A stretch of 64,000 bases of DNA from DASSJT01 sp963715025 (GCA_963715025.1 CAVQQQ010000010.1:1-64000); one strand, 5' to 3'. Counted from the stretch's first letter, positions 17,995-27,985 are shown. Translations and numbers: made by a program. Notes: a model not told the origin generated them from the sequence alone.

Positions 17995-18816
17995 ATGCCC
18001 GAAGCCGGAGGCATGACCCCTGAGCAGGTACGTGCCGTCATGACCGGCGAGTTTCCCGGCATGGCCAGCAAACGGCGGAGGTTCCGCCGGGTCCCCTCGG
18101 ATCCGCGCTGCAAACTGTGCGCGGCGCCGTTCGGCGGCCTTGGCGGGGTGGCCTTCCGGACGTCGGGACACGGCCGCTCACCGGGCAACCCGGCTCTTTG
18201 CGAGAAGTGCGAGACCACGCTGGCCCGGCACGGAACCACCGGGGTCGAGATCCCGGTGACGCTCCTCTTCTCCGATGTCCGAGGCTCGACGTCGATGGGC
18301 GAGCGCATGCGCCCCACGGAGTTCCGCGCGTTCCTCGACCATTTCTACCGGCTCGCGTCCGACGCGATCGCCCGGCATGACGGCATCGTCGACAAGATCG
18401 TCGGCGACGAAGTGATCGGGCTTTTCTTCGGCGGAATCAGTGGTCAGAGCCACACCGCGGCTGCCGTCGCAGCAGCGCTCGAGCTGGCCGAACGGGCAGC
18501 GCAGCCCGGGGCGACTCCGTCGGGGCCCATCCCGGCCGGCACCGCCGTGCACACCGGCGATGCCTTCGTCGGGTCAAGCGGCCCGGCCGGCAAGGTCGAG
18601 GACTTCACGGCCCTCGGCGACACGGTCAACACCACGGCCCGTCTCGCCTCGGCAGCAGGGGCGGGCGAGGTCATCGTCAGCCTGGCGGCGGCCCGTGCCT
18701 CCGGGACGGCCACCGACGACCTCGAACTGCGGACCCTCGACATCCGAGGACGCACCAAGCCCATCGACGTCGTGGTCCTGCGGCCGGCCGAACCAACGCT
18801 CGGCCCCAGGTCCTAG
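17995..18816 (+). CDS. Class III nucleotide cyclase-domain protein with zinc ribbon
   Basis: 273 residues. The N-terminal part carries two Cys pairs (CKLC 39-42, CEKC 69-72), a probable zinc ribbon. The cyclase homology domain starts at about residue 87: VTLLFSDVRGST with metal-binding Asp94, then DKIVGDEVIGLFF with Asp138, and GDTVNTTARLAS near 200-211. Both metal aspartates are present, so it may convert ATP or GTP to a cyclic nucleotide. No Shine-Dalgarno is seen; TAGATT at 17983-17988 is a likely -10 box that would put the 5' end at the ATG (leaderless). Confidence 0.88.
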   Translation: MPEAGGMTPEQVRAVMTGEFPGMASKRRRFRRVPSDPRCKLCAAPFGGLGGVAFRTSGHGRSPGNPALCEKCETTLARHGTTGVEIPVTLLFSDVRGSTSMGERMRPTEFRAFLDHFYRLASDAIARHDGIVDKIVGDEVIGLFFGGISGQSHTAAAVAAALELAERAAQPGATPSGPIPAGTAVHTGDAFVGSSGPAGKVEDFTALGDTVNTTARLASAAGAGEVIVSLAAARASGTATDDLELRTLDIRGRTKPIDVVVLRPAEPTLGPRS

Positions 18817-18833
18817 GAATCCTCCACCGGCGA

Positions 18834-19055
18834 TCAGGCCACTCGACCGGCCAGGAGGAACACAAAGCTCACGTAACCGCCCAGAAGCGTCGCGGCGATG
18901 AGCGGGAGCGACCGCTCATCGCGCGTGAAGACGGCGAAGAGCGCGACCGCTCCCGAGGCGAGAGCCACGAGGAATCCCAGCAGGACCAGGGCGTCCTGCA
19001 CCTGGCGTGCCGCATGCGACGCGACCGGCACGTGGCCTGGGAGGAAGACCAGCAC
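18834..19055 (-). CDS. Small membrane protein, start uncertain
   Basis: 73 residues from a GTG. Two or three hydrophobic segments: LVFLPGHVPV, VLLGFLVALASGAVALFAVF and LIAATLLGGYVSFVFLLAG. The frame stays protein-like upstream (RFTLRPLTRLGRAALGLF, then VAGWV) but offers no ATG or GTG before it runs into the CHAD gene on the other strand. The true start may therefore be non-standard, or the N-terminus may have been lost. It is convergent with the cyclase gene (18 nt). Confidence 0.45.
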   Translation of the reverse strand: MLVFLPGHVPVASHAARQVQDALVLLGFLVALASGAVALFAVFTRDERSLPLIAATLLGGYVSFVFLLAGRVA

Positions 19056-19189
19056 CCAGCCTGCTACGAACAGCCCCAGCGCAGCCCGGCCCAGACGGGT
19101 GAGCGGCCGCAGGGTGAACCGATGCCCGCGTCCCGAGGCGTTGGTCCCATCTGCATGAGGACGCCGGCCACGCAGTGCGACGATGAGCC

Positions 19190-20077
19190 ATGGGATCCGG
19201 CAGCACTGAAACCGCGGCCGATGTGCTGCTGCGCTACCTGAGGCGTCACGCCGCCCGGCTCCAGAAGCAGGCCGACCGCGTCCGCACCGGCGACCCCGCG
19301 GCGGTTCACCAGATCCGCATCGCCGCCCGGCGGCTGCGCTCCGCCCTGACGACCTATTCGCCCATGCTCGAGCCGGGTTCAGTCGATCCCCTACGCGAGG
19401 AACTCCGCTGGCTGGGAACGGTGCTCAGCGAAGCACGCGACGCCCAGGTCATGCGCGAGCGCCTCGACGCGCTGGTGGCCCATGAACCCCCGGAGCTGGT
19501 CGTAGGCCCAGTGCTCGACCGCATCGACCGCGAGCTGTCGGGAACCTTCGAGACGGGGCGGGCCCACGGACTGGCAGCTCTGGACAGCGAGCGGTTCTCT
19601 CGCCTGGTCGCCGCACTCGACGACTTCACGGCTAACCCTCCCCTCCTTCCGGCGGCCGCGGAACCAGCACAGGAGGTTCTCCCCACCCTCCTGAAGCAGG
19701 AGGTCGACATCGTCGCCGGCCGGGTCCGCGACCTCGACGAGGCCGTCGAGCCCGAGCAGCGGGACCTCGCACTGCACGAGGTCCGCAAGAAGGCCAAGCG
19801 CCTGCGCTATGCCGCGGAATCCGCTCGGCCCGTGCTCGGGAAGCCGGCCAGGCGGCTCGCGACATGGGCCTGCACCATCCAGACCGAGCTCGGCCTCCAC
19901 CAGGACGCGGTGGTCGCCCGTCAGAACCTCACGGCCTACGCCGCCCAGGCCCGTCTGCAGGGCGAGAGCAGCTTCACCTTCGGCCGGCTCCACGCGCTTG
20001 AGGAAGCCCGGGCCAACGAGGCCGACCAGGCATTCCGCGACGTCTGGCGCCACGCCCCGCGATCAGCGCGGACGTAG
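19190..20077 (+). CDS. CHAD-domain protein
   Basis: 295 residues. CHAD domains are helical bundles with conserved basic residues that bind polyphosphate. Two duplicated signature segments are visible: VHQIRIAARRLRSAL (about 42-56) and LHEVRKKAKRLRYAAE (about 194-209), each with the His-x-x-Arg and following basic residues. It lacks the CYTH triphosphatase domain often fused to CHAD. A TGA two codons upstream fixes the start near 19190, where no Shine-Dalgarno is seen. Confidence 0.9.
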   Translation: MGSGSTETAADVLLRYLRRHAARLQKQADRVRTGDPAAVHQIRIAARRLRSALTTYSPMLEPGSVDPLREELRWLGTVLSEARDAQVMRERLDALVAHEPPELVVGPVLDRIDRELSGTFETGRAHGLAALDSERFSRLVAALDDFTANPPLLPAAAEPAQEVLPTLLKQEVDIVAGRVRDLDEAVEPEQRDLALHEVRKKAKRLRYAAESARPVLGKPARRLATWACTIQTELGLHQDAVVARQNLTAYAAQARLQGESSFTFGRLHALEEARANEADQAFRDVWRHAPRSART

Positions 20078-20150
20078 CCAGCTCCGCGATGGTCGATCGT
20101 GGCGAGAGGCCATTCCTCCGGGCGGGAATTCCGCGCTGTGCGCAGAGTCG

Positions 20151-21243
20151 TCAGGAGAGGCGCCGCTCCTCGGCAACCGACCGGACGGGGGTTCGCCCCC
20201 CGATCTCGGCAGAACTGGCGCGGCGGCGAGGCATTTGGCGGCCGGACCACCACAGCAGGGCGGCCCCGCCCACCGGCACCTCCATCCCGATGACGAACGT
20301 GCGGTAGAGCAGCACGGCGGCTGCGGCCTGGGCGGGGTCGGTGCCCATCCGCACCAAGAAGCCGGTCATGCCCAGCTCGACGACGCCGGTCGCCCCCGGC
20401 GTGATCACTGCTAGGGAGAGCACGCGCTCGGCGGCGAAGGCCGCAAAGGCAATCGCCAACTCGGGGGGCTCGCCGACGAAGTCGAGGCACAGCCACAGCA
20501 GCGCGGCCTGGCAGAGCGCGTAGAGCACTTTCCCCACGGTCAGGCGCCCCCAAGCGGTGGCGACCAGATCGGCCATGGAGCGTCGGAGGGCGACGGTCCG
20601 CGCGGTATACGAGCCACCGTTCTTGGGCGTCCGCCGCAGGCGGCGCGCCACCCCGTCGAGGAAGCGTCCCGCCTGGCGGGCACCGCCGTCGGTGCGCAGC
20701 AGCACGACGGTCAGGATCACCAAGGCGACCAGAACGGCAGACGCACCCGCCGCTGCCCCGGCCAGCGCCTCGCTGTAGCCGAGGTCCGCATAGGCGAACC
20801 ACGCGAGCGCGATGCCGGGGATGGCCAAGCGGCTGAGGACGTCCCAGATGTTGGTGACCAGGACCCACCTCACGAACTCCGCGGTGCCGAAGCCCCACGA
20901 CCGGCAGGCCAGGAAGTTCACGGCAGTGCCGGCCGTGCCGCCGAGCGGGAGGATGTTGGAGACGGAGCTGCCGGTGATGTTCAGGAAGAACGCTCGGCGG
21001 TGGCTCAACCCGGGGAGTGCCGCCGCGATGGCCACCGTGTGGACGGCAAGCCCCAGCAGCCATACGGCCGTCAGAGCCGCCACCTGGAGGAAGGTCAGGG
21101 ACCACACCGCGTCTGCGATGTCGTGCCAGCTGGCCCCCGCCACGCGCGGCAGGCCGAAGTAGAGGAGCGCGCCCGCGAGTGCGGCGGCGGCCAGCCCTTC
21201 GGACCACCCGCAGCGGGAGCCGATACCCCTCGGCTCGTGTCAT
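20151..21243 (-). CDS. Lysylphosphatidylglycerol synthase TM-region/flippase-like protein, frameshift near 21198
   Basis: The uninterrupted frame (20151-21143, 330 residues from GTG) covers helices of the LPG-synthase TM / UPF0104 family. It includes NITGSSVSNILPLGGTAG and VLSLAVITPGATGVVELGMTG, the conserved loop pair of this group. The first helix lies upstream in another frame: ATG 21243, with TGGAGG 9 nt before it, gives MTRAEGYRLPLRVV, then GLAAAALAGALLYFGLP continues in the main frame if one A is removed near 21198. The well-placed ribosome site argues that 21243 is the real start. It probably moves or senses lipids. Confidence 0.78.
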
Positions 21244-21465
21244 GACCGGCGCCTCCAGACTCGTCCAGCCCAGGCTGGCTCCCCTCCCCTGCGGACGGCG
21301 CGGCAGCACCTCCCGTACGGCCGAGGATGACCGAGTATGCCGTCCTGCGCCAGTGCCGATGGTCCTCAGCGTGTCACGGGTGGTGCATGGGGGTTCCCTC
21401 GGGAGTAGCGTCAAGCCGGCGTCGCCCCTCGCGATCGCGGGGGCGCATCCCAGGAGGGGGAAGGC

Positions 21466-22509
21466 ATGGCCGCTGCACCAGGGCAGGCAAACGATGGGCG
21501 AGCGGGGCGGCTGTCGGCAGCGACGGCATACGAGAACATCGTCGACCTGCTCGCGCGCAAACAATGGGGACGGGACTCCTCGGTGCACCCCGAGACCCGC
21601 AAGACCCTTGAGCGCATCCTCGCAAGTCTGGGCGTCCTCGACGGCTATCCCACCCACACTGCCGCCGAGACGCATCATGTGGAGTCCATCCTCGGCGCCC
21701 ACGACTGGCTGAGGGACGGCAAGCCGCCGTCAGAAGAGCAGGCCTGGATTCTCTCCGACGCGCTCACCAACCACTGGATTCGCACCGCCAGCGCCGACGC
21801 CATCGACGAGCATCTCGGCCGGTTCCACGATCCGGCGCCGCCCGGAGGGATGACCGACCAGCGCAAGCGCGAATGGCTGCTGGGCCAGCAGGCGATCCTG
21901 CAGCGGGCCGGCGCTCACGAGCGGGCTCGGTCGGCCCTGCGGGCGAGATACCTGCAGCGGGCCGGCTGGCTGCTGGCGGTGCTCGTCCTTGGCGCGTGGG
22001 GCGTGGCCATCGCGGTCTCCCATGACCGGGCGGCCATCACCCTCTGCGCGCTCGCCGGGGCCATCGGTGGCGGGCTGAGCGGTGCCCGGGGCCTCCGCGA
22101 CAGCAGCCGGATCCAGGAGACCCGGGTCTTCCAGACGTGGTGGTGGGTGCAGCCGCTCGTCGGGGCAGCCGTGGGCCTCTTCGTGTATGCCCTGCTGGCC
22201 TCCCCGGTCCTGACGCTGCCGGGGTCGAGCGACCCCGACGAAGTCAAGCGGACCGCCGGGCGCGTGGTCTATGCCTTCGTGGCCGGGTTCTCCGAGCCGT
22301 GGCTGCTCGGCATCGTCGGGCGCCTCGGGGGCAGTGCCGACAGTGCTGCGACCACGGCCGTTTTCGGCCGGCCCGGGAACCCGGGGTCGCCTCCGGCGCC
22401 GGGGCGGGGTAAGGGCGGGAACGGCGGCCGGCATGCCGAGCGCCGCTCCCGCGAACGGCTGCGGCAGGCGCAGCTGGAGCCGCTCCAGTCCGAGGAGGAC
22501 CAGTTGTGA
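21466..22509 (+). CDS. Membrane protein coupled to a patatin-like phospholipase
   Basis: 347 residues, with a strong AGGAGGGGG ribosome site. The N-terminal 160 residues are soluble and helical (YENIVDLLARKQWG, HETRKTLERILASLGVL-like). Three or four membrane segments follow: WLLAVLVLGAWGVAIAVS (about 168-185), ITLCALAGAIGGGLSGARG, LVGAAVGLFVYALLAS, and a re-entrant-looking FVAGFSEPWLLGIVGRL (about 268-284). The tail is Arg/Gly/Pro-rich. The FxxGFSE motif occurs in several uncharacterised actinobacterial membrane proteins. The stop overlaps the GTG of the patatin gene, so the two are made together. Confidence 0.7.
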   Translation: MAAAPGQANDGRAGRLSAATAYENIVDLLARKQWGRDSSVHPETRKTLERILASLGVLDGYPTHTAAETHHVESILGAHDWLRDGKPPSEEQAWILSDALTNHWIRTASADAIDEHLGRFHDPAPPGGMTDQRKREWLLGQQAILQRAGAHERARSALRARYLQRAGWLLAVLVLGAWGVAIAVSHDRAAITLCALAGAIGGGLSGARGLRDSSRIQETRVFQTWWWVQPLVGAAVGLFVYALLASPVLTLPGSSDPDEVKRTAGRVVYAFVAGFSEPWLLGIVGRLGGSADSAATTAVFGRPGNPGSPPAPGRGKGGNGGRHAERRSRERLRQAQLEPLQSEEDQL

Positions 22510-23714
22510 CAGACGTGGACCCAGCCGCGATCGACGACCTCGAGGAGAGCCACGGCGAGGAGCAGCCCGCCGGCCAGCCAGTCCGGTACATCAGGGGCGA
22601 CCGGGGCACCGTTCCGACCCGCGGGACCGCACTGTGCGTATCCGGCGGCGGCTACCGCGCGATGCTCTTCCACGTTGGAGTCCTGTGGAGGCTCAACGAG
22701 ACCGGGGTGCTGTCGCGGCTGAAGCGGGTGTCGAGCGTCTCGGGCGGGTCGATCACCTCCGGTGTCCTGGCCATGAACTGGGACCGGCTGGGCTTCGACG
22801 CTGACGGGGTGGCGCACGAGTTCGTGCCCCAGGTGGTGGCCCCGATCCGGGCCATGGCCGCGGTCAACGTCGACATCACCTCGGTGCTCAGCGGCATGGT
22901 GATGCCCTTCGCCTCGATCTCCGACCGGGTCGTCCGCGCTTATCGCGACCACCTGTTCGGGCAGACGTCGCTCCAGGACCTGCCCGGGGCAGGGGCCCCA
23001 GCGTTCGTGTTCAACGCCACCAACCTCGAGTCCGGCGTCCTGATGAGGTTCACCAAGGCCTACGCCGCCGACTACCGCGTCGGCCGCATACACAACCCCG
23101 ACCTACCGCTCGCGGTCGCTGTCGCTGCCTCCTCGGCCTTTCCCCCCTTCCTATCGCCGTGCGTCGTCGACCTCGGCGACCAGGACTGGGTCACGGAGGA
23201 GGGCAACGACCTCACCGGGCCCGAGTTCCGGCGCGAGATCCGGCTGAGCGATGGCGGCGTCTACGACAACCTCGGGCTCGAGGCGGCCTGGAAGCTCTAC
23301 TCCACGATCCTGGTGAGCGACGCCGGCGGATCCCTGGCCCCAGAGCCCGATCCGGCCGCGGACTGGGGGCGCGGCATGCTGCGGGTGCTCCACGTCATGG
23401 ACAACCAGGTCCGGGCCTTGCGGAAACGGCAGCTCGTCGACTCGTTCAGACGCCGAGAGCGCGCTGGCATGTACGTCGGCATCCGCGGCAACACGGCTGA
23501 CTACCGGCTCGCCGACCCGCTGCCCACCGATCCGGCCCTCACGCGCGAACTCGCCGACGTGCCAACGCGCCTCACGTCGCTCGCCCCAGACCTCCAGGAA
23601 CGGCTGGTCAACTGGGGATACGCCATCTGCGACACCGGTCTGCGCGCCCATGTCCTCCGTCGCGCACACCCAGGCCAGCTGCCCTATCCCGACCACCCGC
23701 TGGTCCCCGCGTAG
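22506..23714 (+). CDS. Patatin-like phospholipase
   Basis: 402 residues from a GTG overlapping the upstream stop. Patatin hallmarks are complete: the glycine-rich oxyanion segment SGGGYR (46-51), a nucleophile elbow SVSGG with Ser79, and the catalytic Asp249 in LSDGGVYDN. These enzymes release fatty acids from phospholipids. There is no signal peptide, so action would be on the inner membrane face, fitting its coupled membrane partner. The pair resembles lipase-plus-membrane-protein modules seen among bacterial defence effectors, but no nucleotide-signalling gene is adjacent, so a housekeeping lipid role is equally possible. Confidence 0.88.
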   Translation: MTDVDPAAIDDLEESHGEEQPAGQPVRYIRGDRGTVPTRGTALCVSGGGYRAMLFHVGVLWRLNETGVLSRLKRVSSVSGGSITSGVLAMNWDRLGFDADGVAHEFVPQVVAPIRAMAAVNVDITSVLSGMVMPFASISDRVVRAYRDHLFGQTSLQDLPGAGAPAFVFNATNLESGVLMRFTKAYAADYRVGRIHNPDLPLAVAVAASSAFPPFLSPCVVDLGDQDWVTEEGNDLTGPEFRREIRLSDGGVYDNLGLEAAWKLYSTILVSDAGGSLAPEPDPAADWGRGMLRVLHVMDNQVRALRKRQLVDSFRRRERAGMYVGIRGNTADYRLADPLPTDPALTRELADVPTRLTSLAPDLQERLVNWGYAICDTGLRAHVLRRAHPGQLPYPDHPLVPA

Positions 23715-23772
23715 AGCGCCCGCAGGTCTCCAGGCCGTGAGCCCAGGCAGGCCGTGAGACACCCGGACCGTC

Positions 23773-24447
23773 CTACGGCTCGAAGCGGTACCCCATACCG
23801 GGCTCGGTGACCAGGTGGCGCGGGTGCGAGGGGTCGTCCTCGAGCTTGCGCCTCAGCTGGGCGAGGTAGACCCGGAGGTAGTGAGCCTCGTCAACATAGG
23901 CCGGCCCCCAGATCTCGGCGAGCAGCTGCGCCGCCGGGACGAGCCGCCCCGGCCGCCGCACGAGCGCCTCGAGCAGGTGCCACTCAGTCGGCGTCAGCCG
24001 CACGTCCGCTCCGGCGCGGCTGACCCGTTTGGCGGCGAGGTCGACCACGAGTGAGCCGGCCTCGACCACCGGCTCGTCAGCCGCCCCCGACGAGCGTCGC
24101 AGGCTCGCCCGCATCCGTGCCAGCAGCTCGTCCATGCCGAACGGCTTGGTCAGGTAGTCATCGGCCCCGGTGTCGAGCGCGTCGACCTTCTGCGACTGCG
24201 AATCCCGAGCCGAGAGCACGATGATCGGCACTGACGTCCAGCCGCGCAAACCCGCGATTACTTCCACGCCGTCCATGTCCGGCAGGCCGAGGTCGACGAT
24301 CACCAGGTCGGGCGGCATGGATGACGCTGCCTTCAGCGCGGATGCACCGTCGCCCACAGCCTCGACCTCGTAGTGCCGCGCCCTCAGGTTGATCGCCAAT
24401 GCTCTGCGCAGCTGCGGCTCGTCTTCGACGATCAGCACCCGCGTCAC
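23773..24447 (-). CDS. KdpE-like OmpR/PhoB-family response regulator
   Basis: 224 residues from a GTG that overlaps the kinase stop (GTGA). The receiver domain has the acidic pair in VEDE, phospho-acceptor Asp52 (LVIVDLGLPDMDG), Ser/Thr in VLSARD, and Lys in TKPFG. The winged-helix DNA-binding domain covers about 128-222, with LTPTEWHLLEALVRRPGRLV, the recognition region YLRVYLAQLRRKLEDDP, and GMGYRF. Members of this family bind direct repeats 11 bp apart, exactly the pattern found upstream of the permease gene at 28010-28060. It probably controls its own operon in response to K+ or turgor. Confidence 0.9.
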   Translation of the reverse strand: MTRVLIVEDEPQLRRALAINLRARHYEVEAVGDGASALKAASSMPPDLVIVDLGLPDMDGVEVIAGLRGWTSVPIIVLSARDSQSQKVDALDTGADDYLTKPFGMDELLARMRASLRRSSGAADEPVVEAGSLVVDLAAKRVSRAGADVRLTPTEWHLLEALVRRPGRLVPAAQLLAEIWGPAYVDEAHYLRVYLAQLRRKLEDDPSHPRHLVTEPGMGYRFEP

Positions 24448-26004
24448 GCCGCCACCGCCTGGAGCGACAGGGTCATCGTCAGTCCGCCGCCCTCGGTATC
24501 CGACGGGGTCAGTGACACCCCCATGGCGGCGCACAGCCCGCGCGCGATCGCCAGCCCGAGCCCGACCCCGCCCGGCGAGCTGTCCCCCAGTCGCTGGAAC
24601 GGCACGAACATCTCCTCCCACCGCTGCCGGGGCACCCCAGGCCCGTGGTCGCGCACCCCCAGCTCGACCATGGCTGCGTGCCCGACCGCTTCGACCTGCC
24701 CGCCGGGTCCTCTCGGCTCTGCCGGGCCGGGGGACGTGGCCGGGGATGCGAGCACACCGGCATACACCTCCACCGGCTGCCCAACGGGGCTGAACCGGCA
24801 GGCATTGTCGACGAGGTTGGCCACCACCCGCTCGAGCAGCCCTGCGTCGGCGAGCACCAGGGGCAGGTCGTCGGCCACGTCCACGAGCACGGAGCGCGAG
24901 GGGTGTCCCAGCAAGGCGCGCGACACGACCTCGTCCAGCGCGCACGGTGCCATCTGTGCCGAGACAGCACCAGCCTGGATGCGACTCATGGCCAGCAGGT
25001 TGTCGACGAGGTCGGACAGCCGGTCGGCGCTCTCCTCGATGGTGCCCAGCAGCTCCTGCTCCTCCTCCTCCGTCCACCCCACTGACATGTCGCGCAGCCC
25101 GGAGGCCGCCGCCTTGATCCCGGCCAGTGGCGTCCGCAGGTCGTGGGAGACCGCCGCGAGCAGGGCCGCTCGGACCCGGTCGGTCTCGGCCAGCTGCGCC
25201 GCTCGCTCGGCCTCGCGGGCCAGTCGCTGGCGCTCCCAGGCCCGGCCGGCGGTTGCGGCGAGCTCGGCCAGCAGTCGCCGGTCTTCGCCAAATGGCTCCG
25301 GCCCGTAGCCGTGAGCTCCAGTCCCGCACCCGCGGGCACCCGCAGGACCGGGTCGCCATCGTCGGCTTGGACCCACCGAGGCGACAGCGCCCTCCGGCCC
25401 AGCGCCAGCGAGCCAACACGACCGCCTGCATGCCGAAGCGCGCCCTGACCTGCTCGAGCACCTCCTGCACCGAACCCCGGCTGGTGTCGGCATTGAGTCT
25501 GGACAGGAGCTGGGCCTCGAGGCGGTTGCGCTCGGCATGGGCCCGCTGGCGGGCTCCCAGATCGACCGTGACGCTGACGATCAGGGCCGCGCCCACAAGC
25601 ACGACGAGGTCGACCAACGCGGCCGGGTCTCGGACCGCGAGGGTGTCGTAGGGCGGGGTCAGGAACCAGTTGGCCAACAGGAAGGCGATCCCGGCACCCA
25701 GGAGGGCCGGGAGCCGGCCGCCCACGACGGCGATCACGACCACCGCGAGCAGGTACATGAGGAGCACGCTCTCTCGAGCCAGCACGTCGCGCAGCAGTAC
25801 CAGGACCCACGTGAGCACCGGCAGCCCGACGACGCCGAGCACGAGGCCGGTGGCACGCCGCTGGCGTGACAGGCCGCCCCTGGGCAGTGCGGCTAGCGCC
25901 GCCCCGGTTGCGTCGACCCCGGGGGCGTCGCCCCCGGGGGCGTCGCCCTCGGGTTCGCGCGGAGGCCCGTCGCCGCCGCTGCGCAGGGGCGCCCTCGAGG
26001 CCAT
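24444..26004 (-). CDS. KdpD-like sensor histidine kinase lacking the Usp domain; two frameshifts
   Basis: Starting at ATG 26004, the first frame gives a Pro/Gly-rich lead, then a four-helix DUF4118 membrane domain ending SVTVDLGARQRAHAE, and a GAF-like start (FGMQAVVLA). It then shifts twice: near 25410 into a frame reading ALGRRALSPRWVQADDGD, and near 25302 into the frame PEPFGEDRRLLAELAA. The latter holds the H-box AVSHDLRTPLAG, N-box LVDNACRFSP and G-boxes DHGPGVP and GVGLGLAIA. Each shift is repaired by adding one base in a GC run. The N-terminal KdpD and Usp sensor domains of E. coli KdpD are absent. The kept stop/start overlap with kdpE suggests sequence errors or very recent damage. 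Confidence 0.75.
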
Positions 26005-26008
26005 GGGG

Positions 26009-27985
26009 TCAGCGTGCCACAGCCCCCGGGACGAGCAGCGACTCGCCGTCGTGGCCGGCGCCGTTGCCGAGCTGCCACGGCACGCTCGTCACCATCACGC
26101 CTGGCTGGAACAGCAGCCGGGTCTTGAGCCGCAGGGCGCTCTGGTTGTGGAGGAAGTGCTGCCACCAGTGGCCGACCACGTACTCCGGGATGAAGATCGA
26201 CACCACGTCGCGGGGGTGGTCCTGGCGCGTCTGGGCGATGTAGTCGAGCACCGGCCGGGTGATGTCCCGGAAGGGCGAGTCCAGCACGGTCAACGGCACG
26301 GGGACGTCACGCTCGACCCACTCCCGCATGAGCTGGTCGGCCTCGACGATGTTGGTGCGGACGGTGATCGCCGTGAGGGTCGAGGGCCGGGTGGCCCGGG
26401 CGAACGCGAGCGTCTGGAGCGTCGGCGTGTGCAGCTTCGAGACGAGCACCACCGCATGGATGCGCGTCGGCAGGGTGACGCCGCCGGGGCTCGGTTTCAG
26501 CTCGATGTCGACGTGGTCGTAGTGCCGCCGGATCGCCGTCATCAGCACGTAGACCAAGGGCATCGCGATGACCACGATCCACGCGCCGTGGGTGAACTTC
26601 GTGACCAGCACGATGACCAGGACTAGGGCGGTGACGACGGCTCCGACGGCGTTGATCACCAGGCTCCGGTGGACGTGCTGCCGCCGCGACGGGTCGACGA
26701 GCGTGCGCAACTCGGTGATCCAGTGCTTGACCATGCCGCTCTGGCTCAGCGTGAACGACACGAACACGCCGATGATGTAGAGCTGGATCAGCCGGGTTGT
26801 GCTCGCGTCGAACGCCCAGATGAGCAGGCCCGCCAGCCCGGCCAGGATCACGATGCCGTTGGAGAAGACCAGCCGGTCGCCGCGGCGCGCGAACTGCCTT
26901 GGCAGGAAACCGTCCTCGCCCAGGATGGACGCCAAGATCGGAAAGCCGTTGTATGCCGTGTTGGCGGCCAGCACCAGGATCGCTGCCGTGAAGGCCTGCA
27001 CGGCGAAGAACCCGAGGGAGTCCAGTCCGAACACGGCGCCGGCCAGCTGGGCGATGACCGTCCGCTGTTGGTAGTCCTCCGGCGCACCGATCAGCGCGCT
27101 GGTGTCATGGGCGACATGCACCCTGCTGATCAGGGACAGGGCGGTGATGCCGACGAACATCGCGACCGTGAGCCCACCCATGATGGCGAGCGTGGCGGCC
27201 GCGTTGCGGCTCTTGGGCTTCTTGAAGTTGGGCACGCCGTTGCTCACAGCCTCGACGCCGGTCAGGGCCGTGCAGCCGGAGGCAAACGCGCGGAGCACGA
27301 GCGCCACCAGCAGCAGGCCCGACACGGGCTGCTCCGGCCGGATCCCGAAGTGGGCCGACTCCGCGACCGGAGCATCCCCGGCCACCACCCGCCAGAAGCC
27401 GCCCACCAACATGAGGAACACCGACGCGACGAACCCATAGGTCGGGATGGCGAACGCTGCGCCCGACTCCTTGACGCCGCGGAGGTTCACGACGGCCAGC
27501 AAGGCGACCAGGGCGATCGAGATGACCACGGCGTGGGCGCCCAGCGAGGGGAAAGCCGAGACCACGTTGGCCACGCCAGCCGCCACCGAGACCGCAACCG
27601 TGAGCACGTAGTCGACCAGCAGCGCACTGGCCGCGACCAGCGAGGCCCGGCGGCCCAGGTTGGCCCGGCTCACTGCATACGCCCCTCCCCCGTCGGGGTA
27701 GGCGTAGCAGGTCTGCCGGTACGACAGGACGACCACCACCAGCAGCCCGACCACCGCCGCCGCCACCCACGGGGTGAGATGCAGCAGCGCCAGTCCGCCC
27801 AGGCCGAGCATGAGCAGGATCTCCTCCGTGGCATACGCGTTGGAGGAGAGCGGGTCGGAGCAGAAGACGGGTAGGGCGAGCTTCTTGGGCAGCAGGGTCT
27901 CGCCCATGCGGTTGCTCTGGAGCGGGCGTCCCACGAGCAGCCGCTTGGGCACGGTCAATGGACTGGTCACACCTCCAGCCGACAC
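26009..27985 (-). CDS. APC-superfamily permease, KUP/KimA-like (likely K+ uptake)
   Basis: 658 residues with 12 hydrophobic segments and a cytoplasmic tail of about 170 residues. The opening LALPVFCSDPLSSNAYATEEIL is the TM1 signature of the APC family branch that includes the c-di-AMP-regulated K+ importer KimA (YdaO). Other marks are YPDGGGAYAVSRANLG and ALTGVEAVSNGVPNFKKPK. The tail (VVSIFIPEYVVGHWWQHFLHNQ) is conserved in this branch. K+ as substrate is inferred from similarity and the KdpDE-like genes that follow at 4 nt. The GTG at 27985 lacks a ribosome site; a GTG or TTG a few codons on, after GGAGG, may be used instead. Confidence 0.82.
   Translation of the reverse strand: MSAGGVTSPLTVPKRLLVGRPLQSNRMGETLLPKKLALPVFCSDPLSSNAYATEEILLMLGLGGLALLHLTPWVAAAVVGLLVVVVLSYRQTCYAYPDGGGAYAVSRANLGRRASLVAASALLVDYVLTVAVSVAAGVANVVSAFPSLGAHAVVISIALVALLAVVNLRGVKESGAAFAIPTYGFVASVFLMLVGGFWRVVAGDAPVAESAHFGIRPEQPVSGLLLVALVLRAFASGCTALTGVEAVSNGVPNFKKPKSRNAAATLAIMGGLTVAMFVGITALSLISRVHVAHDTSALIGAPEDYQQRTVIAQLAGAVFGLDSLGFFAVQAFTAAILVLAANTAYNGFPILASILGEDGFLPRQFARRGDRLVFSNGIVILAGLAGLLIWAFDASTTRLIQLYIIGVFVSFTLSQSGMVKHWITELRTLVDPSRRQHVHRSLVINAVGAVVTALVLVIVLVTKFTHGAWIVVIAMPLVYVLMTAIRRHYDHVDIELKPSPGGVTLPTRIHAVVLVSKLHTPTLQTLAFARATRPSTLTAITVRTNIVEADQLMREWVERDVPVPLTVLDSPFRDITRPVLDYIAQTRQDHPRDVVSIFIPEYVVGHWWQHFLHNQSALRLKTRLLFQPGVMVTSVPWQLGNGAGHDGESLLVPGAVAR

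Noticed and set aside
23773..26004. One 743-residue frame joining a kinase N-terminus to a response regulator
   Set aside because: The middle is Arg/Gly-rich noise; the real kinase core lies in other frames and the regulator has its own GTG at 24447.
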